Assembly (NCBI GenBank): GCA_034696485.1
Contig: JAQIWT010000231.1
Location: 1 to 26,986 of the forward strand
Direction: 5' to 3'
Length of the DNA: 26,986 nucleotides
From: Isohypsibius dastychi
Taxonomy: Eukaryota; Tardigrada; Eutardigrada; Parachela; Isohypsibiidae
This document shows, piece after piece, positions 1 through 16,322 of the stretch; within the stretch, counting starts at the first letter, position 1, and each line of letters opens with the position of its first letter. The notes under the pieces were generated by a model. It did no database searches. It saw nothing but the letters and a program-made list of their open reading frames with translations, and was not told the origin of the DNA. Made by a program: the position numbers and the translations under genes.

Positions 1-67
1 GCCGACGCAACTATCTTGCCGAGTTGCCCGGCAAGTTAGTTGCTAGTTGCGCGCAACTATCTTGCCG
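1..67. repeat. Short direct and inverted repeat cluster
   Basis: A 15-base word, GCAACTATCTTGCCG, occurs at 7-21 and again at 53-67. A near-perfect inverted copy (CGGCAAGTTAGTTGC, one mismatch) lies between them at 29-43. The cluster can fold on itself and may continue left of the window edge. It could be the end of a repeat element, but no terminal structure or target duplication can be judged here. The rest of 1-379 holds no supported gene. Confidence 0.7.
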
Positions 68-379
68 GCTACATGCGTGCAGTTGCACCCGCTCATCATT
101 ATTATCAAGCTCATTTTTCGCAGGATGAAGTGCGATGTATTCAAACCATATGCAATCTTCTCAATATAATAACGTATGTACCCATTGTTTGCCAAAGAGC
201 AGGTGTCTTTGAATAACTCATCAACCAGCCACGCGACCGGATAAGACAGTCAGCGACACAACCCACATAAATATTGCAAAACATCATCTCCGCTCCGGAA
301 ATGAATTCGACGCACACGTTCAACCCTGAACAAAATCCTAATCCAAATTAGAAAATTTCATTCAGCTCAAATCCCAACC

Positions 380-1387
380 ATGAACAACACGTCAGCGCTC
401 CTTGATGCTGTCACGCAGCATCGGTTGCTCGTGTCATATCGTTTCTCCTTAACCCTAACTTTTCTTAGTTCTGTTGCGGACCTCTTCCTAATAGCTGTGG
501 TCAGCCAGCGTCATCTTCGCACTGGATTTGGAAAACTAGTCATAAACTTCATGATCATCCAGATTATCGGCAGCGCTTTCCTTTAACCGCTTTGGTACAT
601 CCATAAACTCCCAGTTCAGTTGCTGCTACAACCCGTTCTCAACTGTCGTATCGCCTCATACTTCACCAATCTCTTTATGTATGCTGCAATTTGGGCAGCG
701 TTCTTCAGCCAACTGAATCGGTTCATCGGCATAATATTCCCATTGAACTACAAATCCTGGGTTTCCAGCAAAGCCCTAACCTTGATAATTGGATTCATTT
801 GGGTACTCTCTGCATTTCTAGCAGCGATTCCATATATCTACTTCAAGCACGAAGAAGAGGAGATTGCGCAGTTCGACTTCTGCAACACAAAGCTAATCAA
901 CAAAGGGTTTGAGTTGGGGCTGAGTGGTCTTGGACTGGGATTGCCGATAACCGGCATTGTTATCATGTATTTCTGCATCTTCTGGAAAATGGCGAAAATG
1001 AGAAATGTGGTCGTTGCTACCGGGAGCGTCACCCCTTGGGAAATTCGTATTGTCAGACGAAAAGCTGCGCTGGTGAAAGTTTTGTTTATCTGCTCATTAT
1101 GGTACATGGTGTTCTTGATTCCCCAACCAATCCTTGCACGCTTTTATCCCACATACCGTGATGATGTTGTGTTGTCGACTTGGATGAGAAGTATGCCACT
1201 GATTAGTTATAGTGGAGCGCCGGTGAGTTGATTTCGTGACATTTTACGATATGCATGACCTTTAAGTGATTTGTTGCAGTTTATTTATCTTTTCACAAGT
1301 CAGGCTTATCGAAGAGGAGCGTCAGTTCTTTTCTGGAAGACCGCGAGGGCTGCTGTTGAGCCGCTTGTAAAACCAGTCAAAAGCTGA
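380..1387 (+). pseudogene. Seven-helix chemoreceptor-like GPCR with one in-frame stop
   Basis: Rhodopsin-type receptor of the same family as the three receptor genes further right. Exon 1 is 380-1222, the intron 1223-1279 (GTGAGT...TTGCAG) and exon 2 1280-1387, for about 316 codons. The N-terminus has an N-glycosylation motif (MNNTS). Recognisable parts are the helix-3 Cys (LNCRIAS), the NRF motif in place of DRY followed by IFPLNY, the second extracellular loop Cys (FDFCNT), helix 6 (LWYMVFLIPQP) and helix 7 (GAPFIYLF). A TAA at 584-586 interrupts helix 2, and the reading frame continues unchanged on both sides. In the paralogs the aligned position is Gln or His just before Pro-x-Trp, so one CAA-to-TAA change explains it. 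The helix-7 Asn of NPxxY is Ala here. No other frameshift or stop is seen. It is either a young pseudogene, a segregating null allele, a stop that is read through, or a base error. An 81-base in-frame intron (539-619) would remove the stop but also helix 2, which I think unlikely. Confidence 0.8.
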
Positions 1388-1655
1388 TTGAAAATCTATG
1401 TCACGCTGCATTGTCACTGCGTTATCCGTCCTTCATTGGATCCGTCTTACACGCTAATAATTCAAACATAAGCTCTGAGATGTACGACACTTGTTTCATT
1501 CCCCCGGACGAATATGTTTTAACTCCTTTGACAATGGTAATATGGACAGTCCAGGTTTTTCAAAAAAGGCCTGCAGGAAGGTCGCGAATGCACGCGACAC
1601 AAGTTCCCAAAAAAAGTCAGGTAAAAACAATTCACATCATCAAATGTCATTACTG

Positions 1656-4554
1656 TCAGGTAAGATCGTTGTTGTAGAAGAAAAGGACTCCGGCATCTCG
1701 GTGAAGTATATTGCTGGTAGAACGTCTGGCTTCTTTGCTGAATAGCTTCTGTCAAAATTTAGATTCCAAACTTTATAAGCAACCTTTCAACAACAAAAAA
1801 AGAGGTTGTCCAGATGACAAAATTAAACAAAAAGAGGTCTTACCGCAATATCCATCAGGCAGCTGAGCATCCTGAAGCATCCTGCTGTCAGGTGAAAGCG
1901 GAATCTGAACTCGTCATCATCGTAGAGTAAGCAGTAGCCATCTTGGCCGCATTGATTTTTACTCCACAACCTGCATGTCGGATCAATTACAGCGCTGCCA
2001 AATATGATCGGCCCAGGTAGATAGCCCAGCCCAGCTAGGAATAAGGCAATCAGTCCAGAAGCCATATTCTTCAGATCCACATCCACAACCCTGATTGCAG
2101 CTCATGTGTTGATTAATCATGGTGTAGCACAGGCCTCACAAACCTGAATTGTAACATGACCATCCCCGAAATTGGAAGACCCCAGCAGAAGCAACCGATA
2201 CAGAACAAGACAATGAATATAGCCAGATTGGTAGTGCAGCTGCTCGAGCATATTCCAGGGTCAAAGTGGGCCTAGAGTTGAAAAGTTGGAGTTCACAAAA
2301 CTTCATCGGGGACACCAAGGTAAATGCTGGCAAGTAGGTCGACTCACATCGGTCGACGCGAGAGGCTGGCATTCAGCCAGACAGGGGGAAAGAAAGGTCA
2401 CACCCGAGTTTATGTGGCATACTGGTTCGAAGACATCAGGCGGACATGTGCAATTACGTTTCAGCTGGCAGCTAATAATATCTGTTCTATGTTAATAAAT
2501 GGGAAACATTGTGAGCATATTTTCGGTCGTAGACTGTTTGACGATAGAGTTGCGCCTTACTTTGAAAAATCGTCTGAGATTCCATATACATTCGCTTTCG
2601 GACACCCTAAACCTATGGCCGACATGAACACGACTGTCATCATGATGCCAGCTCCTATCATGAGTAGTGCGATGTTTTTTGGTTGATATCGATAATGTTT
2701 GATCAGCCATCCGCCGAAAGTTGACCCGATGGCTACTGCTAAAGTACCTGGAACACCTATGGAGAAATCAAGAGTGGAGATTTCACAGTCATGTTGAGAA
2801 GGTTTTTGGGTGACCTCCTGCAAGTGCTGCTGTGGATGCTGATATCCGATATTGTTGGCCTAGAAATTTTGGAAGAAAGCCCATGTAACCTACAACGGAA
2901 CAGAGAACTTTGTTGAATGCAAAACTGTTGCAGCATATTTAAAACGTCATAGAGACAAAGATATATTTACCTGCAACGACATTGCCGTCCAAAACATTCC
3001 CAAAAACTCGGCACATAAAAGTGAAATTCAGAAGAAGCCGTGTTAAATTTCGGGGCAGATCTGGAAACCATCTTCATTCCAAGGCCAGTTATGCAGTGAG
3101 CAGACTCACCTTTCCATGTGATCACGTGGTTAGGTTCTTTTTCGTCCAATGAACTTGATGGATTCTCGTTTACAATGTCAGTCGTTGATCGTGGGAAAGC
3201 GGATGGAAAACACTGCCAATAGCGCTGCCTCAGCTCAGTTGATTTGTTAACATGTTGGCTAGTCTTACGCTCATAGCTAGTGCAAATATGCACAAGCCAG
3301 ATCCGGTAATCAGGTAGCCCAAATACCATGTGGAGATCCATCGCGGGTCTTTTTGATCAAATGAAGGAACTGTGAATAAACATTAAAGTGTGAAGGTGCG
3401 AGTAGATCTTAGTCGATGGGCAAAGATCAATCTACCAGAGTGGTCCAAATAAATGCTGTTGCACAAAGAACCTAGTGCGGAACCAAGCACTGGCCCGAGA
3501 ATTCGAGAAGAAAATGACAAACCTAAACGAGGATTCCTTAGGATCTGTGTAACAAGAGATGGATCGGCCAGGCGGAGTTCAGACACGCACCAAAATATAC
3601 GGGAGCGTTCTTCAGTTTTGTGTTGTCATCCAGGAACGGCAGTCCGAGCACCTACATCGACACAGTCTGATAAAAGTTGGTCAACTAGAAAACAAAAACG
3701 GCTCGCTAAAGGTCAAGAATAGAGTAGCTATTCTCTTTTATAACGGGTTTTGATCAAATGTCTTAGATGCATGATGGGATGCGTACCAGTAGAGCCGTTG
3801 ATCCGATACCAATCAGAAACTGAGCGATTCCCAGTACTACTAATGGTCCCAGGTTGCTCGGCTGTTGTTCACATCCCATTGCCTTATCAGCCAGACGTTG
3901 TTCTCCTTGGTTCAACGGTAAACACCCATCATTATTTGATGTCTCGTTGGTACTCAATTCTATCGAGCTAGACATTGGAAATATAATTTCTGGTGATGCA
4001 TGAAGCAACAGAGAAGTCCCGATTAGTAGACATCCCCAGCTGATCCAGCGCGGACGATGACTGTTCCCGCCAAAGTGAGCTGTAAGAAGTTAGTGAATGA
4101 TCATAACAGCACACCTTCGATAAATTACAGAACAAAAACAGGCAATTCCAACAACCGAACATGATAAACAAAACTGAAGGTCACTGGACCGCTGATGCGA
4201 TACAAACCTGTCAATAAAGCGACCAGGACATGAGAAACATCGTTCATGGCAAGGAAAATTCCAACTGTCCGGCTTGAGAATCCAAACCGTTTTTCGATGC
4301 TTGGTATCATGGAAGATGTATATGACAGTGACATTCCTGGAAGAACCAAAACGGCAGCGTTGTGGCAAAATCAGATTTGTTGATTTAGATTAAGCTTCGA
4401 AGTTAGTACCATAAAAGATGTAGAGTAACACATAGCAGACCATGAAAATACGGACATTGTTGCATCTTTGTAGCCAGCTGGAAGTTATGCACAATATTCC
4501 CACAGTGGACCTGGATCGTTCGAAAACGGGGGGACCGAGTTTTTCTGTGGCCAT
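1656..4554 (-). CDS. SLCO: Organic anion transporter polypeptide (OATP/SLCO family), 14 exons
   Basis: Twelve-helix plasma-membrane carrier that in this family moves amphipathic organic anions without sodium. Exons (minus strand): 4554-4410, 4336-4208, 4079-3787, 3651-3589, 3544-3436, 3369-3269, 3212-3110, 3060-2971, 2889-2815, 2756-2561, 2471-2348, 2271-2144, 2090-1844 and 1748-1656. Together they give 631 residues, near the usual 650-700. Family landmarks in order are SMIPSIEKRFGF (helix 1-2), GGNSHRPRW, LGLPFLDDN, the superfamily signature as DPRWISTWYLGYL, GYMGFLPKF, GGVPG, a Kazal-like extracellular loop 5 (CTCPP...FEPVC...SPCLAEC), and YLPGPIIFGSAVID near the C-terminus. The ATG at 4554 is the first in frame and leads straight into the usual SWLQRCNNVRIF stretch. 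Exon 4 keeps frame only with a GC donor at 3588-3587. The signature is GAWW-to-STWY, and loop 5 lacks the usual middle CxC pair. Substrate cannot be predicted. Confidence 0.93.
3545..3588 (-). other. Probable GC-AG intron in the OATP gene
   Basis: The minus-strand intron between exons 4 and 5 is only 44 bases. Exon 4 must end on the Gly codon GGT of ...APVYFG and exon 5 must begin with ATC to keep the family alignment. That places GC, not GT, at the donor (GCGTGT), with a normal CACAG acceptor. The neighbouring GT two bases upstream would shift the frame into stops. Confidence 0.6.
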
Positions 4555-4964
4555 TATACACTTTTTATAATGTGGTTCATTGATACTAAATAGTACATTA
4601 TATAGATAGCCAGTTAGGTGTCAATTTTGACCTGATGCGTCAACATGTTCTGCGTAGCGCTCTGTTAGCTGCTTCTCAGTGAAAAAAAGATGAGCTTCCC
4701 AGGTGCTGGCAAAGCAGACACAGTGCCGCCATGACACAGTGACACAGGTTTGATTTATTCGAGCAAACAGCAAGTCTGCAAGTCAACCGGACTCATTCTG
4801 CTACAACTTCACAAAATAAAGAAGTCGTTACGGAACATAGTGTGACGACCATGGTAAGAGTTTACGTAGGCTCCAAAGTTCAACCGATGAGTCCAAAAAT
4901 TAAGCGAGATACATTACCGTTTTCATGATGATTATTAATAAATGAGAAAATGTGATATCCGGCA
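4555..4964. other. Gap between the OATP start and the 3' end of the second receptor
   Basis: No coding exon could be supported here. The stretch should hold the 5' region of the OATP gene and the 3' UTR of the receptor ending at 4965. TTTATT at 4754-4759 reads AATAAA on the minus strand, about 205 bases after the receptor stop, and is a plausible poly(A) signal for it. Confidence 0.5.
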
Positions 4965-6057
4965 TCACGTTTCAGCGTGCTTCACGGCTGACTGACTTCT
5001 GACTTTGTCGTCGACATTGAATCGCATGATGATCGGTATGTTCCGTTCCACAACAGCAACTGGCATCACGCGTCCAGCTAAGATCATTCTACGGAAACTG
5101 CGTGCAATTTTCCCCAGCTGCTTCCTGTACTCAGTGTTCAACAGGAAACAGATCATCTAAAAGTCAAACGGTACCATTATATTCCATCCAAAAGGAAAGG
5201 TCACGCTCTGGGATTCTCACCGGATTCGCGGCAAATCCGAAGAAATACACGTTGCGCATCCACGCCATCAAGTAGAAATTGTTCAAAAAGTTGTAACTTG
5301 ACAAAATAACTGCCGGAACAAAACAGATGGCATACCAACAGGACGCTCCGGCCAACATTTGAGTAATGCCCAGCCGGCGTTTGAACAGCTCACTCTGTCG
5401 CACCGTATTCCCCTTAGACCGTCTTTGTTTTTTCAACAGAGATATCTTAATAAAGAGCCAAAAATAAACCAGAAAGATTATGGCGAGTGGAATTCCGTGT
5501 CCAAATGCCATAACAATGGCGGCAACAACCCGGCTCAAATAAATTGTGTTGCAGAAGTATAGACCTTCCAGTCCACTGTACCGTGACCCGATCTTAAAAT
5601 ATGGAAGAAGAGAGATGACAGACACTGTCCACGAAACGGCAAGCATGGTACAAACAACTGGTTTGGAGGACCAGAAGCGATACCGGTGAGGCATAACGAG
5701 AGCGATCAAGCGGTTAAAAGCGAGACAAAGAGATGTCCAGTTGGCGGCGTATATGCACATGTACATGGCCAGATTGAACCCTCCACACTCAATGTTGGGT
5801 GGATGGCCGGCCTTGTAGCGGTTCGTCGCGTAAGCCCAAGTTGGATGGAATATTCCAGGGAGAGTGAATTCAGTAAAGAAAAGGCATAGTAGCAGAAGTC
5901 CAGAGCCGGAAAGAAAGCGATTTTGGGAGCAGTGAGCGATGAGTACCAGAATGTATCCCAGACCACCGAAGACGTCAACGCACAAAGACACACAATACCA
6001 GACTGGCCATGATGAATCGAATTCTGTGGTATTCCGAAGAAAGCGAGAATGGTTCAT
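4965..6057 (-). CDS. Seven-helix chemoreceptor-like GPCR, intact, two exons
   Basis: Exon 1 is 6057-5221 (279 codons), the intron 5220-5157 (GTGAGA...TTTTAG) and exon 2 5156-4965, for 342 residues. I chose the ATG at 6057 because it gives an N-terminus like the paralogs: short, with N-glycosylation sites (NHS, NTT) and a WPVWY lead into helix 1. An upstream in-frame ATG at 6135 would add 26 residues that the paralogs lack. Landmarks are HPTWA at the end of helix 2, NRLIALVMPHRY after helix 3, SRYSGLEGLYFC in extracellular loop 2, CWYAICFVPA in helix 6 and AANP split by the intron in helix 7, then MICFLLNTEYRKQ. DRY is replaced by NR and NPxxY by NPMIC, as is common in fast-evolving invertebrate chemoreceptors. 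It is most like rhodopsin-type serpentine receptors; the ligand is unknown. Confidence 0.88.
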
Positions 6058-6645
6058 TTTTGAAGACGGAAAAGAGTTATGGATAAGCCGTGCGGAGCCA
6101 ATATATAGACGTTTAGGCCTTAGGGACCCTGACATTTCTGCAAATATCCGGATGTGTAATCAAGATAATTTTGAAAATAGTTATTGAGTCTGTCTTCCTG
6201 GTCCGTGCTCATTATATTGCAAAATGTCAAACAGTGTGCTGATATTTGCGTGACTCCACGTGTCTTCCTTGTCACTTGCCCAATATGCTGAGAATGAGCG
6301 CTGTTTTCCACGGGGACAAACGAAAGAAAGATTTTGTTTGTACATCTCATTTGTCTGGAACTGTTATGTTTTTACGGTTATCTGCCGGCACGAAACCATA
6401 CCCCCCCCCCCCCTGGTGATTCCTTTCAATCGAAGAAGAACCATACCGATGTCGAATCAATCAGATTTGAAAAATAAGCGTGCAGATTTCAGAAAAACAT
6501 CGTTTGTGATATTCGACGTGAAAACAGGTCATCAACAGAAATCCTCGAGTCCATTAATCTATCGAGCAACCGGCGTGGTTCATTTCGCCAAACAAGCACA
6601 AGTCGAATTAAAACAATAAAAGGATTAAACAAACAACAGCTCAGA
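6058..6645. other. Gap with a C13 tract between the second receptor and the ATPase 3' end
   Basis: No gene is recognised. Apart from the TATA-like site it holds a run of 13 C at 6401-6413. An open frame of 119 codons on the plus strand (6260-6619) has no domain, no splice-supported extension and low-complexity composition around the C run, so it is not called. Confidence 0.5.
6101..6107 (-). promoter_or_regulatory. Candidate TATA box of the second receptor
   Basis: The minus strand reads CTATATATTGG here, about 44-50 bases upstream of the chosen ATG at 6057. A start site about 30 bases downstream would leave a very short leader. This spacing supports the start at 6057 and argues against the ATG at 6135, which lies upstream of the TATA. 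It rests on sequence and spacing only. Confidence 0.4.
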
Positions 6646-12836
<6,191 letters not shown>

Positions 12837-14899
12837 GCCAAGTATATTTGCAGAAAAGAGTAGGACACGACTTAGCTGCCCATGCAGACGCGATGGGACA
12901 CAAAATGTTATTGACCTTGAGAAGAGAGAAGCCTTTGTTTAGATTCCTTCTTTTACATACGGTTATCCGTGGTTGCTAAGTATCTGTAATGATATACAGT
13001 AAACACAAAGCAATAAACATTGGGCAAAACAGACGACTTGTCGAAATTGTCATGTGATACTCTCTGGCATTACCGAACAACGATGGCCACTTCCAACAGC
13101 ATATGGAGTGAGAATTAGGAATCGACCTGTTCTGATAACTGAACTCGAAGCTCTCGCATGGAATCAGCAGCAAAATTTCTGCGACTTTGGCTCAGACTTT
13201 ATTCGATATCATTTATCACTGCGAAAAATCTTCATTGTCAAAAAGCATTCGCTGTCGGTTGAGGAATGGGATAGAATGGAATTTTCATGGAATTAAATTT
13301 CGTAGGCAAGAAGTTTCGTGGTTTAAGGTTTCCTGGTCATGATCCTTTGCCATCATGAGGCCTATTGTAGTTTCTCCCTTACTTTGTGGATCAGAATTTT
13401 GCTTGAAATACTAAAATTCTTGAACACGAGTTGTTTCACGAGCAAACTTTTGTCCATCAATCCTCTGCATGTGCTATGAATCTTTCACTACGAAACTGCT
13501 AGCTACAAATGATTGTGTATATGGAAAGTTTCCATAAGAGGAGCTTTTTACTTCGAAAGGTCAAGGCTACGTAAAGTGAATTACAAAACCTCAAGGCCAC
13601 AAGGAGTTGACTACGGAATCTATTGGCGTTGGCATAAAACAGAATGGAACACTACCGCACTCCTGCTTCTGCATTTAGTGGGTGTACATGATAACTTGCT
13701 TTGGAAGTTAGGGAAACAACTATCATCCTCTTGAGTAGCTTAACATTTCAAACAAGAGTTTTTTTCCAGTTGAACAACATCTTTAACAAGAGACTAACCA
13801 AATAGAAATGGGAGTAATTCATTGACATGATGGTACTTAGTAGCTGAGTGTCATTCAGGTACAGTTGAATAATCCACATGCATAGTGGCTGCGTCAAATG
13901 GTTTCCAGAAAATTGGTTCAGAATCGAATTGCATTGAGATCCGTATTAACGTACTCACAGAATATAGCTCTTAATCAGAAATTATCGTTGTACCACTTCA
14001 GCAGAAATAAAAAGTGCGAGAATTTCTTCTTGACGATTCGAGATCCATAAATTAGTGATGCTACAAGTTCACTGAAAACAAAGTGCACGCTCGTTTAAGC
14101 ACTTTTTCCACAAGTGCTTAAAACAAGTCTGAACTATCACACAGTTTGCGGCGACGCTCTTAGTTTTAATTAATTTCTCGTCGATATCATGTGAAAAAGT
14201 GCTCATCTACAGTTGGATTCTGCGATAAGGTCCGTTAGCATATCCGATTCTGATACTAGCGGTCACGGTCAGGCTGTCCGGTTTGAAAACAGTGCTCGAA
14301 CTGATTTGCAAGGCCGTCACAATACAAGTAAGGTGCTGAGTCTATCATTATATCTGTTCATTTGCTTCTTTCATGCTGGGCTTGGCCAGTGCTTTGGTTG
14401 GATACTAGATTCAGCATTCATTTTGGTAGGGCGCCTCTTGGCTGAAAAATAGTTGAACAAGCCAAGAACCCATCGCTCAGTGCTCTGTTGTCAGCAAAGC
14501 GTGATTTTTTTAGTGTGTTGAACTTGACCACGGGTGAGTCAAGGCTGTGAGAGCGGAGAAGAGTTTCGAATGTTTCCGCCTTTGTGGTTTGATTTTTTCT
14601 CAGCTGATCCAAGTTAAGAAATCTATAAAGCCTTTGGCAGAATATCTCCGAAAACAGCTGATAAGATTCTAGACGACACCACGATAACTGATGAGATGCA
14701 GCTCAATACATCTTTCATCGGTATTCCTTGACATTCGGAAACAAACAATTCTCGCTAGTTCCAGGTTGAGTCACCAGACGTCTGCCTAACGCATGATCAA
14801 TGAGGTCGATTTTTCTCGATGAACTTTTCTCATTGAGATATACCGTGCTCGTCTCCAAGTTTAACCAGTTTAGTTTAGATCTGAACGGGTTGAATATAA
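12837..14899. other. Gene-poor gap upstream of the ATPase and the globin
   Basis: The two flanking genes are divergently transcribed, so both promoters should lie here. I found no exon chain, no recognisable protein and no RNA gene. Structure seen: a 17-base palindrome around TATGGAAAGTTTCCATA (13520-13536), and an 11-base inverted repeat TTTAAGCACTT / AAGTGCTTAAA at 14094-14104 and 14112-14122 with a 7-base loop. The open frames at 13054-13296 and 13513-13734 are not convincing. Confidence 0.5.
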
Positions 14900-16322
14900 A
14901 TGAACTTCACATGGGAAGAAATCACCGAAGGCAAAAGCAAAGACCTCGACAAGGCTGACCCCAAAACCGGCCTGACCACCAGACAACGACTAATTGTGCA
15001 GAAGACTTGGAAAGATGCATGCAAGATGGGAGAGGATAATCTGGGAGTCGAGCTGTTTGATCTGTAAGTCTTTTGTGTTGTTGGATTAACACTGATGTTT
15101 CAGCCATCCATTTCTAATGAACAATCGCTTTTTGGGAGAGGTCACGCTTTGGTAAATTGGTGTAAAACCAAAGCTGTGACCTATTCATTCTGGTGGTGTA
15201 CAGCATGTTACACCGTCAGATGAAAAAGCTGCGCTGACCGGTATCAAGTTCAAGAAGTAGGAAAAGTGACCGCGGTTTTTAGATCGATGCGGTTACTGTT
15301 TCAGTCAACTTCACTCGTGATACCGCAACGTGATACCGCAACGTGATACCGCAAAAAATTAGCTTCGGAAACCTTCAGCATTGAATGAATAGTTGAACGA
15401 CGCTTTGATTGAAGAATATGTGCAAAGAAATCTGATAACGCAAAGCATGAAAACAGTGACCCTCTGGAATTTCTTTGAGCCTGAAATTACTTGAAATTAG
15501 AACCTTTAGCAATATCCCAACTGGTTGCTCGTCCACCTTGTGTAGTTGAAGGTAGTCATGCTTGTAGCAACTGCTTGTAGTCACTGATCATAACCACCGT
15601 GTTGCTGACAAGTATTTTATAATACGAGGCAGGGTCATTATACTTGATATTGTGTTACAGGTATTTCAGGCAGAATCCTGAATTCACCGGTATGTTCAAG
15701 GCTCTCAAAGATGTTCATCCCACGCACTTGAAGGGTCATCCAAGGCTGAGATCACATGGACTCACAGTGGTTCGGTAAGCCCGAGCGGAAGATTGTTCAG
15801 TCCCGAAGTATTTCCATAGATCGGACGATTTACTTTTTCAGAGCGATATCCGGCGTGATTGGTGAGTTTTTCGCATCATTTATACTATAGATGGCCGTTA
15901 TAAACATGTTACTTTGTTAACTCTTGGCAGAAAACTTGAAGGATGCAGGTAAGGTTTCTGGTGAATTAGAGTCAAAATAACTAACCAGGAGATGATCTCT
16001 AGGGAAAACTGTTGCCGTTCTTCAAAAAACGGGAAAAAACCACGTGAAGCGCAACATCAAGCCGGACAATTTTGAAGTAAGTATATCATTTGAATTGGAT
16101 GAGAACTGGAGTGCCGTATTTTAGTTGTTCCTGCTTGCCATATTGTGGAAACAAATCTTGTTTCAGGCACTGCAACGAACTATAATGGCCCTTATGGAAG
16201 CCACGATGGGAGCAGAGTTCACACCTTTAGTCAAGTCCAGTTGGACGAAAGCCCTGACTGTCATAATGGATATCGTGATGCAGTCAATGAAACAAGAGGA
16301 GCTTGATCAGGGATTTTTCTAA
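14900..16322 (+). CDS. Globin, six exons
   Basis: Heme protein for O2/ligand binding or redox chemistry. Exons 14900-15063, 15661-15774, 15842-15861, 15931-15948, 16003-16076 and 16167-16322 give 181 residues. The start is the first ATG before the A-helix (LTTRQRLIVQKTW, Trp A12). The distal His E7 is His87 (RLRSHG) and the proximal His F8 is His119 (KNHVKR), 32 residues apart as in cytoglobin and neuroglobin. The H-helix is SSWTKALTVI. The phase-2 intron in the B helix and the phase-0 intron before ALQRTIM match the ancestral B12.2 and G7.0 positions. Three more introns cut the E-helix/EF region, leaving exons of 20 and 18 bases. The CD1 position, nearly always Phe, aligns to Leu70. There is no signal peptide, so it is probably cytosolic. 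AATAAA at 16586-16591 is a possible poly(A) signal. Confidence 0.93.
15139..15182. repeat. Inverted repeat in globin intron 1
   Basis: AGGTCACGCTTTGGT (15139-15153) pairs with ACCAAAGCTGTGACCT (15167-15182), with one extra base in the right arm and a 13-base loop. Another small palindrome (GGTGTA...TACACC) follows at about 15195-15215. Confidence 0.6.
15316..15354 (+). repeat. Three perfect tandem copies of a 13-base unit
   Basis: CGTGATACCGCAA is repeated three times without a mismatch in globin intron 1. It is a minisatellite-like tract with no evident function. Confidence 0.9.

Noticed and set aside
620-1222. Treating the second half of the first receptor as a separate gene starting near 620
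   Set aside because: The codon at 620 is TTG, and the sequence between the stop and this point continues helix 2 of the same receptor in the same frame.
4562-4569. TATAAAAA on the minus strand just upstream of the OATP ATG
   Set aside because: It is only about 8 bases from the ATG, so a TATA-driven start would fall inside the coding sequence. Not used as a promoter call.
6260-6619. Plus-strand open frame of 119 codons
   Set aside because: No domain, no joining exons, and it runs through a C13 homopolymer.
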